Of a DNA stretch of 64,000 nucleotides, positions 34,741 to 44,242 are shown in pieces. Within the stretch, counting starts at the first letter, position 1; each line of letters starts with the position of its first letter. The stretch is taken from positions 62,001 through 126,000 of the forward strand of contig NBIV01000106.1 in the NCBI GenBank assembly GCA_003194525.1, in the 5' to 3' direction. The notes beneath the pieces were generated by a model. That model ran no database searches and was not told the DNA's origin. It was given only the letters and a program-made list of their open reading frames with translations. The position numbers and the translations under genes are program-made. Origin of the DNA: Gracilariopsis chorda (Eukaryota; Rhodophyta; Florideophyceae; Gracilariales; Gracilariaceae).

Positions 34741-35934
34741 ATGGCACCGAAGAAGAAGGGAGGTGAAGCGGCAGCGCCACAGAAGCTGATCCTGGGACGC
34801 TTCTCGCACAACCTCAAAATGGGCATTGTGGGCCTACCCAACGTGGGCAAAAGCACCTTTTTCAACACGCTGACCAAGAAAAATGTGCCCGCGGAGAACT
34901 TCCCGTTCTGCACAATAGAGCCGAACGAGGCGCGAGTGGGCGTGCCCGACGAGCGGTTTGACTGGCTTTGTCAGCACTGGAAGCCCGCCTCGCAAGTGTC
35001 GGCGTATTTAGACGTGTGGGATATCGCCGGGTTGGTGAAAAACGCCAGCCAAGGTGAGGGGCTTGGAAACGCATTTCTGTCAAACATCCAGGCGGTGGAC
35101 GGCATCTTCCACATGTGCAGGGTGTTTTCAGACCGCGATGTGACTCACGTGGAGGGTGAGGTGGACCCTGTTCGAGACCTGGAGATCATCTTTAATGAAC
35201 TGCGGCTGAAGGATCTGGAACGACTTGACAAACTGCTGCCGGACGCGGAGCAAAAGGTGGTGAGGGCGGGAAACAAATGCCCCAAGGACTTGAAGGAGGC
35301 TAGAGACACGCTGGCAAAGGCGAAGAAATGCCTGGAAGAGGACAAGCTGCCGCTGCGAGTGGCGGGTTGGAGTAACGCAGAGGTGGAGGTGCTGAACCAA
35401 CATCTGTTTTTGACGGCCAAGCCGGCGGTGTTCCTGGTCAACATGAGCGAGAAGGACTACGTGCGCAAGAAGAACAAGTGGCTGGGGAAAATTAAAGAAT
35501 GGGTGGATAAGCATTCTGGCGAGTTAATCATCCCGTTCTCCGCGGCGCTGGAGGAAAAGCTGGTGGAACTGGAAGTGAACGACGGCAAAGAGGCGGCGGA
35601 CAAATATGTGACGCAACTTGGGGTGAACAGTGCGCTGGACAAAATCGTCAAGTCCGGCTACAAGACGTTGCGACTTATCTATTTCTTCACGGCCGGTCAC
35701 GATGAGGTGAAGTGCTGGACGATTCGAGACGGCTCGCTGGCGCCGCAGGCGGCTGGGACGATCCACACGGACTTTGAAAAGGGGTTTGTGTGCGCGGAGG
35801 TGATGAAGTTTGGGGAGTACAAGCAGCTGGGGTCGGAGTCGGCCGTAAAGGCGGCCGGCAAGTATAAGCAACAAGGTAAGTTGTACAGAGTTGAAGATGG
35901 AGATATCATCTTCTTCAAGTTTGGGCGGGCGTAA
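34741..35934 (+). CDS. OLA1: OLA1/YchF-type Obg-like ATPase 1
   Basis: OLA1 is a cytosolic P-loop protein of the Obg/YchF group that prefers ATP to GTP; it associates with ribosomes and modulates stress responses and translation. The 397-residue product matches the usual length of about 395. The P-loop GLPNVGKST is at residues 31-39, a switch [19 protein letters not shown] follows at about 95, a coiled-coil insert ([20 protein letters not shown]) is in the middle, and the specificity loop reads NMSE rather than the GTP-type NKxD, the OLA1 hallmark. The C-terminal TGS domain has [17 protein letters not shown] and ends [12 protein letters not shown]. The start MAPKKKGG matches plant and animal homologues, so the 28-codon upstream extension is rejected. 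The context ACACATGGC is acceptable and no introns are visible. A 45-bp triple repeat follows 85 bp after the stop. Confidence 0.97.
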   Translation: MAPKKKGGEAAAPQKLILGRFSHNLKMGIVGLPNVGKSTFFNTLTKKNVPAENFPFCTIEPNEARVGVPDERFDWLCQHWKPASQVSAYLDVWDIAGLVKNASQGEGLGNAFLSNIQAVDGIFHMCRVFSDRDVTHVEGEVDPVRDLEIIFNELRLKDLERLDKLLPDAEQKVVRAGNKCPKDLKEARDTLAKAKKCLEEDKLPLRVAGWSNAEVEVLNQHLFLTAKPAVFLVNMSEKDYVRKKNKWLGKIKEWVDKHSGELIIPFSAALEEKLVELEVNDGKEAADKYVTQLGVNSALDKIVKSGYKTLRLIYFFTAGHDEVKCWTIRDGSLAPQAAGTIHTDFEKGFVCAEVMKFGEYKQLGSESAVKAAGKYKQQGKLYRVEDGDIIFFKFGRA

Positions 35935-36019
35935 GATGTGCACCGTTTGTAGTAGGCTACCCTTGTAGAGATAAAGCGAGCGGCGGAGAGCCAAGGTGTC
36001 CTTGGCGCGGACATTGTTG

Positions 36020-36154
36020 TACCTGTACGGCGTGTACCCGGTGCGCATTGCGTGGCTCTGGTTGTACGTGTACGACGTGTACCCGGTGCGCATTGCTTGG
36101 CTCTGGTTCTACGTGTACGGCGTGTACACGGTGCGCAATGCTTGGCTCGGGTTA
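36020..36154. repeat. 45-bp minisatellite, three copies
   Basis: Three head-to-tail copies, 36020-36064, 36065-36109 and 36110-36154, differ at only a few positions. Each contains GTGTACCCGGTGCGCATTGC or a close variant. The unit length is a multiple of three, so open frames persist on both strands (for example VYPVRIAWLW), but no start, domain or codon pattern supports a protein. It lies just past the 3' end of OLA1. Confidence 0.85.
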
Positions 36155-36937
36155 CCTGTCGCTGGCGGCGGGGTGGGGAGCGGGAACGTGCCAATTGGAG
36201 GGAAACACGTGGACAGGGGCAGGGAAGACGCACGTGGCCAGGGCGCAGCGCGTCGGGAAAGCGGAGCCAATTCGGGGGTGGATACGACCACAACCAAAAG
36301 CGGCAGCCTACGGCACGCTACGTAAGAGGCACAGCAGCTTTTTTTTCAAATTTGAAAGTTAAGAGCGCACCACCGCACCCCCCTACGCCTTTGGCAAATA
36401 ATTATAATCGGCTGCGAGCTGGCGCCCGTCTGCCGCTTTCGTTACCGCTCGCCGCCGCGAGCCGTCCAATTACCCGACTCCACTGCCCGACTCCGCGCCC
36501 CCCCACCCCTCCCCCCCCCCCCTTCCCTCCCACACAACAACACAAGTCATAACGGCCCCCGTCTCCGACTCAACCCCTCCAACCTCCAACCCCCCCCGAC
36601 CTACAAACTCCACCGCCACCATTCAACTCCCCCAACCCCCCCCCCCCTCCCCCCACACATCTCTTCCACACACACACGCACACACACGCACTCCTGTGTA
36701 AGCGACCTAGTCGCTTGAACTGTCGTCGCTCCACCCTTTCTCCCTCCCCATTTAACCATCTCTCCCCACTTTCCTCCACCCGCGTTCCCACTGCAACCCC
36801 CCCCCCCCCCCCCAAGCCCCATTCCCAATCCCCACACAGCCCGTCTGACGCTTTTCTTCGCTCCTCATGGATCCTCAACGCAGATCTCTTCTTCCCCCCC
36901 CCTCCTCCCCGCCCCATCCCTGGTCTGCGTCGGCGGC
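36155..36937. other. C-rich upstream region of the Ser/Thr-Pro-rich gene
   Basis: CACGTG cores occur at 36206-36211 and 36231-36236. From about 36360 to 36935 the plus strand is very rich in C, with long C runs near 36508, 36638 and 36800 and a CA-repeat patch near 36670. No gene is seen. By position it is the promoter of the gene at 36938. Confidence 0.5.
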
Positions 36938-38452
36938 ATGCTGCGCGTCGCGCACCCGCCGCTCCTCTCACACTCGTTAACCCCCTCAATGCCCCTGTTC
37001 CACGACCCGCCCACCCCCGCAAAGACCCCCAACGTCACCCCCTTCAAGGCTCTAGCCTCCCCCTTCACAGCCTCCGCACCCTTCACAGCCCCAACAACCC
37101 CCTACTCATCCGCCGAGCTTACTCCCCACCAACTTCGTCTCTCACCAACTCTAACCCCTCAAACTTCACACGCCCCGCAACACCTACTTACCTCACCTGT
37201 ATTCACTCCAGTCACAAAGCCGCTCTCCGTCGACCCCGTCTCCACCCCCGCCCAACCGCACCTGCTCACCCCCAAGCAGGTCCGCGAACTGCGTCGCCTC
37301 TGTCGAAAGACCGCCAACCGCGCCCAGTTTGAAGACCGCCTCATCCAAATTCGTCAAGTCGCTTCTATAGCCGCCATGGCATCTTCCTCGCTGCATCTCT
37401 TCGATCCGGACAACCCGCACAGCGGCCACGCGCTTCGCGCCTGGGTTGATTCCAATCGCGCCGACGGAGCTGACTGGCGTGATGAGCGTCCGCTTTCCGA
37501 CCACGCTATTGAAGAACTTCGTCGCTGGGACAGACTCCTCAAGGCTTGGGCCCGCGTTCGTTTCGATACTCATAACCTCACTGACTCTGCCACTCCGCAC
37601 CCGTCCTCCACTGTTAATGCCCGCCATTCTGATGAGCATGAAACGCCGCTACGACCTGTGCGTCTGCAGTTTGAACGTCTCTCCGTCGGTGCATCGCCCA
37701 TCACACCGCACTACCGCACCAAACTTGTAGCTTCTGCTAATGCAGTCGGTGCCTCTCCTGCCATATGTCAACCCGCAGAATATTCCATAATGCCGTTAAC
37801 TTCACCGCTCACACCTGACGAACGCAGTGCGCCGTTTTTCCATTCCCCTCGCCCGGTTGCGCATGTGAGCCACTCTCCGCTGCCTGCCACGTACGGCACG
37901 GACGCTAACGCGATGCGCTCCGTGTGGAGTAAACCGCCGCTTGCTACAACGCTTTCGCGTCGTGCGGAGTTGAGAAAACCGCTTTGTGAAGTTAGCATCA
38001 ACAAGGTGGGAGATCTTATCAATGTGACTGTGCCGCCGTCCACGCCGCATGCATCGAGCTCTGTTTACGCACGCGATGGCGTTGGAAACGTTGCTGTTCG
38101 AAGCAACAACGGCTGTATGAGTGAGCAGGAAAATGTGTTTCCCGGCGCTGCTGCGAAGCGTGCAAGTATGTCGCATGCGTCCAATACGGCAAAGTCGTGG
38201 AGAAACGCCCTTCTGAAATCTTCCGGCTCAGCCGCGCAGGAGGATGGTGTCGGCGCGATGCGCGTGAATGCATCGGTGAATGCATCGGTGAAGAACGTGG
38301 CGTGCAACGTGTCAGGGGCGAGAGATGCTGTGGTTACCACGCCGTCTCGAACTGACTTGGATTGGCGTAGGTTGAGAGGTGGAGATGGTGGTGCGACGAC
38401 GTCGTCATCGGCCGTGACGTTGACGGCTCCTAAAAGTACGGCTTTGCCGTGA
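36938..38452 (+). CDS. Hypothetical Ser/Thr-Pro-rich protein
   Basis: The open frame has 504 codons. An in-frame ATG at 36989 (MPLFHDPPTPAKTPN) is an equally good start. The N-terminal 110 residues are packed with Thr-Pro and Ser-Pro dipeptides (PPTPAKTPNVTPFKALASPF), the kind of cluster used as proline-directed kinase (CDK/MAPK) sites in disordered regulators. A helical, charged segment follows at about 112-145 (LTPKQVRELRRLCRKTANRA) and another at about 180-210 (DHAIEELRRWDRLLKAWARV). The remainder is low-complexity and rich in Ser, Ala, Asn and Val. There is no signal peptide or membrane segment. A cell-cycle or chromatin regulator is one guess, but no family is recognised. An intact long frame with even codon use supports a real gene. 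Confidence 0.65.
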   Translation: MLRVAHPPLLSHSLTPSMPLFHDPPTPAKTPNVTPFKALASPFTASAPFTAPTTPYSSAELTPHQLRLSPTLTPQTSHAPQHLLTSPVFTPVTKPLSVDPVSTPAQPHLLTPKQVRELRRLCRKTANRAQFEDRLIQIRQVASIAAMASSSLHLFDPDNPHSGHALRAWVDSNRADGADWRDERPLSDHAIEELRRWDRLLKAWARVRFDTHNLTDSATPHPSSTVNARHSDEHETPLRPVRLQFERLSVGASPITPHYRTKLVASANAVGASPAICQPAEYSIMPLTSPLTPDERSAPFFHSPRPVAHVSHSPLPATYGTDANAMRSVWSKPPLATTLSRRAELRKPLCEVSINKVGDLINVTVPPSTPHASSSVYARDGVGNVAVRSNNGCMSEQENVFPGAAAKRASMSHASNTAKSWRNALLKSSGSAAQEDGVGAMRVNASVNASVKNVACNVSGARDAVVTTPSRTDLDWRRLRGGDGGATTSSSAVTLTAPKSTALP

Positions 38453-41400
38453 TGGAGTTTTTCTTGCGCTTTGGAAGATGACGCTTCGTTGCTCGATGAT
38501 TTGGTTTCATAGCGCGCATCATGTATGGTGCGTGGCTGTATTCATGTAGAAGAGATAGCTGTCTTTTTTTTATTTTTAATTGTGGCAATCCCGTGTAGAA
38601 CCTTTTGGAATCTGCTTACGCAGCCTTTGGGAGAAGTGTGTCAATTTGTGTACAAGGTTTTGTTTTGGCAGTTGGTTTGCAGATCACGTCTGTTTCAGCC
38701 CCCCACCCTCCCCTTTTTTTCCTTTAACTGCGGTTGAACGTCGTGTATGAGCGCGAATAGTGTAGTTTGTTGCACTTTCGACGGATTTCTCATCTGAATG
38801 AAATACTCTTGAGCAAGATGTAATGTTAAATCACAGTTGTTAACCCTAACTGCAGCGCATATGGTGAATATTTCTTACTTGTGATATATATAGGATACCT
38901 GTAGTGATGTGTGTTCATATGGTCTACGTCTGAAGCTGTGGCTGGGTTTGGACGGACACATTAAGCTGGAGGGCCGAGTGAGAGGCGAGATTTGAGTAGA
39001 TCGAGGTGCAACTTCCTGCGTCCTCTTGGCCTTTCTTTATCAGAGTTATTTTTTTGTTTTCTGAACGTTAGCTTTGTAACCTTCTTCATGTCTTGACTAA
39101 GCACCAAGCCCAATTCTTTATTGTTTGTCGTTAATCCTCAGCGCAATTCGTATTCCGCATCATTCTCGAGACGTTTCGTTCTCCTACACTACCCTCCGAG
39201 ATAGATATCTGATGCGAGTTGGTTTTATACTGCGTGGTGATGGACTGTCACACGGAGGCGGTTTGGGGGCGAAATGATTCGCCATCAACACAAGCTGCGC
39301 AGCCATTCGGCCCGGTGCGGACGGTGCGGATCGGGTGTTCATGTTCAAACTTGCCAGACTTTGCACGGGGGCGTACTCTTACGTCCGCGGCTTTGTCTCG
39401 CGAGTGGTGCTCCCCCCTTTTGCAAGGGTTTGTGCCTTGTGCCCTCCTCGCATTTGTGGAGCTGCGCATGTCGGCTTGGTAACATATGAATGTGACGTAA
39501 TGGTGCTCGGCATCACGGTGGGGCGATCCCCATTCGAGTGCATGCGCGCGCGTATCTGCCCGTGACTGTCGGTGGCGGTCTCTATGTGCGCGATCCTTCT
39601 CTTGTTTGACAGCCCTTTTGTGAAGGTTGGCGTTTCGCGGCCTCCGTTTGCTTGCGATGCAAAGTCATACAGGCGCGGCGGCGGCACACGGCTTTGCTAA
39701 GACCAGTATCCCTAACTTAACTTAATCAAGAAAAAATGCTGCACTGCGCAAGAGCGCGCGCGCGCGCCCGATATATAATTAGGTCCCCGACCGTTTATAA
39801 TAATAGTGCAGTTGTTCGGTGTGGAGCGATTTTGTAGTCTACCAAGCGTAACTCGCGTGGGAGACGTCTCCCACGCGATCTTTAAGTTGGCCCTTTTAAG
39901 TTATTAACTAACCAACGATACTGTACCCCCCCCCCCCATGCTGTACGAACGAGGGTAGCGGTAACCCTTTATCAGCGATATGACGTACAGAGTACGGATA
40001 CATAGCCGCGAAGCCTGCAACGCTGCCGTAGTACAGCTGCATCTTGCTGCGAATCACATGGTGTGACGAAGGTATGTACAATTAATGGTGCAGCGGAGCA
40101 AATTACCCGTAAAGTTACGTTCGTAGAGTAGCAAGAGGTAGCCAAGGGTAGCGGTTAAAATGTAGGTCCGTACCGCGCCGCACCTCTTTAACCTTGACTC
40201 GCTAACGTTGTGAACAGCGCAGCGTATGGCCGTGTAATCTTTATACGTACAAGTCACCTTAAAAAAAATGGTGACACAGCTATACGACGCTCAAAAGGTA
40301 TTCCAAGGATATCTGTGTTTGGGCATACCACATTCGCTATGTACGCCAATGCAACAACGATCAGTATGCCCCATGAAGCTGAGACAGCACTTTGGCGCCT
40401 CAAAACAAGCACCAATACCGACGGATGCCGAGCAACGAGCAAGCTCATAACATATGAACAACGGTACGTCAATGCCACGGGTACAAATGAACACGTCATG
40501 CATCGGCCAACAAAAGATCAAAGTCAAGCGGCGTTGTTATATCTACGTTGTTTCCTCCAAACGGTGTTGGCATACGCTTAAAACGTACCAGCATAGGCTT
40601 ATGCGGCGCTTGCGGTTTCGCTGAGAAAAGCACAGCGATAGGCGTAACGGGGGCGTATCAATAGCACACAAGCAGTGCCGTGTCTGTTGCGCGTGTGAGT
40701 TGTGCCCAGACTGCAAGACACTTTGACCCGCGCCTTCCGCGGGAGTGTTGTGTCGTCCGCTGTCGGACTGGCTGTTTTGCCTGCGCTCGGATGCGCAGCA
40801 GTGGAACGAGCGCGGCGTGGGGAGCGTGACAACGCAAATGTTGATGCAGGCCGCATGTTCCATTCGGGCCCATTGCAAGTGGGGGCGGCGCTGGCGTCGA
40901 CGCGCGCGCCTCACCGCCGCTCCGTTTGCTATAATGTATTTAACAGAGTACAGAGGTACGCGATGCCAACGCCAGCCATGTCTCGCGGCGCGCGCGCCAA
41001 TTTGGCTCATAGCGAGCGCCGCCTGCGGCGAAGACAGGCAGCTCCAGCGCCGTTTCAACGGTATAAGTTATCTGGAAGCAACGGAGAAAGTGCGCCGCGA
41101 CGCTCTCGCGCACAGAAAACAGCAAGTGCCAGCATATCGATTCATCGCCGTGGCTGAACGCGCTGTTCACCCACACGCCCACCGCGTTCGAAATGCGGCA
41201 GCCAGTCGCCCCATGCTCGTGTACAAAATGGCTGTTTGTCCGAGTGATAGACGTGGGGGGGCCTGTCGGCGGTAAATGGCAAAAGTTGGCACCCCCCCAT
41301 CATCAGGCGGGCACCCTTTTTACGGCGCAATGCTAATCGCACGCTGTAGCAGGTGGCAATCATTAATCCACAGAGTTTAAAAAGTTAAACGCTTGCGCTG

Positions 41401-42305
41401 TCCGACAGCGACACGGACACGGCGTCACGTGTTGTGCCTCTTCGAGTGTCTTGTACAGCTGCTGCTGTAGGGCGATCTCCCAGGGTTGGCAACGATTTGG
41501 TTGTGGTTTGTGGTGTAAATGGCTCGCCCCATTCCCGAACACACACATCCGGCCGCTCATCTCTCTTGTTACAAACAGGTAGTCATTCTGAATGCACAAC
41601 GCCACATAAGTTTTATTTATACGCACTTGCATTTTTTTTTGTCTTTTTCGTATTTTTCTATGCAGAAGCCAACAACGGCTTTGGCCGATGGGCGGCTACG
41701 ACGGCCTCTTTCGAGTGTCGCAGCGGAAAGACGTTTAGTCAAAAAGTACAAACATAGCTGTGCCCATGCAACAAAAGTTAGAGAGCAAGTGGTGCGCATC
41801 CTTAAGATGGCCGCACCAAGACAGCTAGAGATTAGCGATCAAGTCGACTACGCTACAAGTCGATGCTGTGCCAAAAAAAAAAAAAGCAGCCATACAACAG
41901 AGAGAGAGAGAGATAGAGAAATCCAAGCAAAAGCGTCCATAGCGCCCAGAAGATATGTGCAACCGACGTCACAATTCTGCAGCGACGTCAGAGAGATAAA
42001 GACAAGACAGTGATAGCCAAAAACAAAAGTGGACAACCAACGCCGACACAAGACGAGCCAAAAACATAGCTGACGACGACACACGTCAAAAACCTCAAAA
42101 ATGGTACAAGTCGTCGTCCATATTCGCCACGTTCCCGCCGTCACGAGCCATGAAATGAGAGCATAAAGCGACATGATGGACAGCTTATTCGTTGCATGCC
42201 AAATCTGTACAGAGAACAAAGCATCGAAATGTAAAAAAAAAAAACAGCGGGGCGCCAAAAAAGGGCAACAGCAAAAAACAAACCCACGCCGTTGTGCCGA
42301 TTGCA
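38453..42305. other. Gene-poor stretch between 38452 and the LPMO gene
   Basis: No coding sequence is supported in 3.85 kb. The DNA alternates AT-rich and GC-rich patches. A GCGC run near 39755-39770 is followed by ATATATAAT, and a GC-rich island lies at 40590-41280 with several open frames on both strands but no domain. A C run lies at about 39927-39937. A 14-mer at 40144-40157 recurs inverted at 54428-54441. An unannotated non-coding RNA cannot be excluded. Confidence 0.45.
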
Positions 42306-43601
42306 CTACATGGACACCTTCATGCGGCGTTCCGAGTCTTCCCACAGACTCCACCAGAATCGGCAGGTGAAGCCACCCGCCTTATCGGTGCGAACACAGA
42401 ACTGTTGAATATCACAACAGTCCTTTTCGCCGGTGCAAGGGTTGTCCTCGGCAATGCAATTGCCCTGCGCAGCGCCGAGCTCCTCGGCCTTGCGCTTTCC
42501 AGAGTCCTCATGCGCCGCCATGGTCATGTCGGTTTCCAGGCCCTCAGACGCCTTGTTAAGCATGCCCTGCGGATCTTGCTTGACGGCGTCCTCGTCGTTG
42601 GACATGACGGCCGGGTCCGGCTGCGGGTTGGCCAGAGCCTGCACAGCGCCGGCGCTGGCGCCATCCGGGGTGATCTGCACATCTGCACAGGACCAGAACT
42701 CCTCCGGCAGCGAATCTCCACCGCACTCACTCATGTCAGCGCGGTAGGTTCCACGACCGCCTCCATCCGAGTCGCACGTGGTTCCGAACGGGAAGTTATA
42801 GTTGACAAAGTAGTCCTTGAAGCCGCGCGGGGCACACGAGTTGGCCGTGGCCCAGTACCACTGGATGACGCAATGCTTACAGCTAAAGCCGTCGGGAAGC
42901 TGGTAGCGCATGGTTCCGGAGTCACCGCCGACAATGTGGACGCCCACGTGGCCGGTGTTACGACAGGGCAGGTACCAACGGCCGGGATAGGCGGCGTCAA
43001 TGGGGCCGCACTCATGGATGGTGGCCGAGGAGGGGTTCTCACAGGACGGATGCGGCACTCGGTTCAATTTGACGCAATGATTACCTGTGAAGCACGAGCC
43101 GTCGATATCCGGGGTGCCGCAGGCGTCCAGGTTGCACAGGAAGAACTCAAAGTAGCCGTTGTGGTTGGTGTCGATCTCGGCGGAGAAGTCGACGGCGCCG
43201 CCCTGCTTGTAGTGGGCGACGATGGGCACGGTGGGGTAGGGCATGAAGTCGCCGCCGATCATATGGTCGATTCGGCCCTTGGGGTCGCCGCACAGGCCGG
43301 CGCGGGTGGCCGTACCGCCAAAGTCCTTGACGGGTTCGTACACCTTCCAGCCGTCGGCGGGCAGGTGCGTCTTGACGGTTGCGACGGTTCCGCCGTTGAG
43401 GCAGTGGGCGCAGTGGTCGATGACGGGCTGGGAGGGGTCGGGCAGGTCGGACTGACATTTGACGGAGTGGTAAGCGCCGCGCTGACGGGGGGAGCACATC
43501 ATTCCGTGGGCGTTGGCCGATGAGAGCAGCGAGGAGAGCAGCAGGAGGGCAGAAGCGACGATGGGGAGCATCGGGGCGGGGGCGGAGAACAGGGGGGCCA
43601 T
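42306..43601 (-). CDS. AA15-like lytic polysaccharide monooxygenase, secreted
   Basis: LPMOs are copper enzymes that oxidatively cleave chitin or cellulose outside the cell. The 431-residue product starts with a signal peptide (1-31, core PIVASALLLLSSLLSSANA). Cleavage there exposes His32 in HGMMCSPRQRGAY, giving the N-terminal His of a histidine brace. The AA15-like core follows: HCLNGGTV-type Cys region, AGLCGDPKGR (about 101-110), VPIVAHYKQGGAVDF (about 126-139), EIDTNHNGYFEFFLC (His147, probable second brace His), then LPDGFSCKHCVIQWYW and NSCAPRGFKDYF (about 235-264). After about residue 320 comes an Ala/Asp/Glu-rich linker and a Cys-rich tail (CIAEDNPCTGEKDCCDIQQF, 382-401) resembling a small knottin. 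ATG 43601 is chosen because it gives the signal peptide; the upstream frame is Arg-Ala repeats from promoter DNA. Substrate is unknown; wall remodelling or defence are possibilities. Confidence 0.85.
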   Translation of the reverse strand: MAPLFSAPAPMLPIVASALLLLSSLLSSANAHGMMCSPRQRGAYHSVKCQSDLPDPSQPVIDHCAHCLNGGTVATVKTHLPADGWKVYEPVKDFGGTATRAGLCGDPKGRIDHMIGGDFMPYPTVPIVAHYKQGGAVDFSAEIDTNHNGYFEFFLCNLDACGTPDIDGSCFTGNHCVKLNRVPHPSCENPSSATIHECGPIDAAYPGRWYLPCRNTGHVGVHIVGGDSGTMRYQLPDGFSCKHCVIQWYWATANSCAPRGFKDYFVNYNFPFGTTCDSDGGGRGTYRADMSECGGDSLPEEFWSCADVQITPDGASAGAVQALANPQPDPAVMSNDEDAVKQDPQGMLNKASEGLETDMTMAAHEDSGKRKAEELGAAQGNCIAEDNPCTGEKDCCDIQQFCVRTDKAGGFTCRFWWSLWEDSERRMKVSM

Positions 43602-43849
43602 AGCGACGGAGAGTTCTGTTAGCGGGGTTGAGGGGGGGGGGGTCGGGGGTGCCAAGCGGAAGGCAAGAGCGGCCAAACAGGTAATAAAGGGGGGGGGGCG
43701 AAGCGGGAAGCGGGGGGTGGGGTGGGGTGGTAGCGTGTAAGAGGAGAGGGCGCAGTGGAGAGGAGCGGCGACGGGGCGGCGCGGCTTAAGAAGGGGGCGG
43801 CGGAGTGCGGCGGTCGCGCGGACGCATCGGTACGCGGCGCGATGCGACG

Positions 43850-44160
43850 TAGACAGAGCGGGCAGCGGCGACGCGGCGCGGCGATGCCACGCTGCGCGCG
43901 CGCGAGCGGGCGCGCGGCCACGTGTTGCGCGCGCGCGGCCACGTGTTGCGCGCGCGCGGCGCGCTGCCAACGTGGCGCGCGGCGCGCACGCGCACGCGCG
44001 GCGGCTGAGGCGGCGTCACGTGGTGGCGCGCGGCGCGCTTTCCGACGCGCGCCGCCCACGTTGCAGCAGCGCGCACGCGACGATCACGCAGGCGCGCGCG
44101 CGGCACACGCGCGGCGCGTCCGTCACGTGCGGCACGTGGAGTCACTCCGCGCCGCGCGCC
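43850..44160 (-). promoter_or_regulatory. GC-rich upstream region with five CACGTG cores
   Basis: CACGTG occurs at 43919-43924, 43940-43945, 44017-44022, 44124-44129 and 44133-44138. The sites sit within nearly pure GCGCGC DNA and related ACGTGG/CCACGTTG half-sites. The region lies 250-560 bp upstream of the LPMO ATG and 80 bp or more past the XRN2 stop, so it probably drives the LPMO gene. CACGTG is the core of bHLH and bZIP sites; the binding protein is unknown. Confidence 0.55.
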
Positions 44161-44242
44161 CGCTCACCCGGCGCTGTGCACTTTGCATAAAACTTCACTT
44201 TAAATCGGCGCGTACCGCCTTGTTCCTAAGAAAAGCCCCCCT

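Noticed and set aside
42192-43523. 443-codon open frame on the plus strand
   Set aside because: It is antisense to the LPMO gene; the frame is open because of the codon bias of that gene and shows no domain.
43602-43970. N-terminal extension of the LPMO frame
   Set aside because: It encodes Arg-Ala repeats from GCGCGC promoter DNA and would bury the signal peptide.
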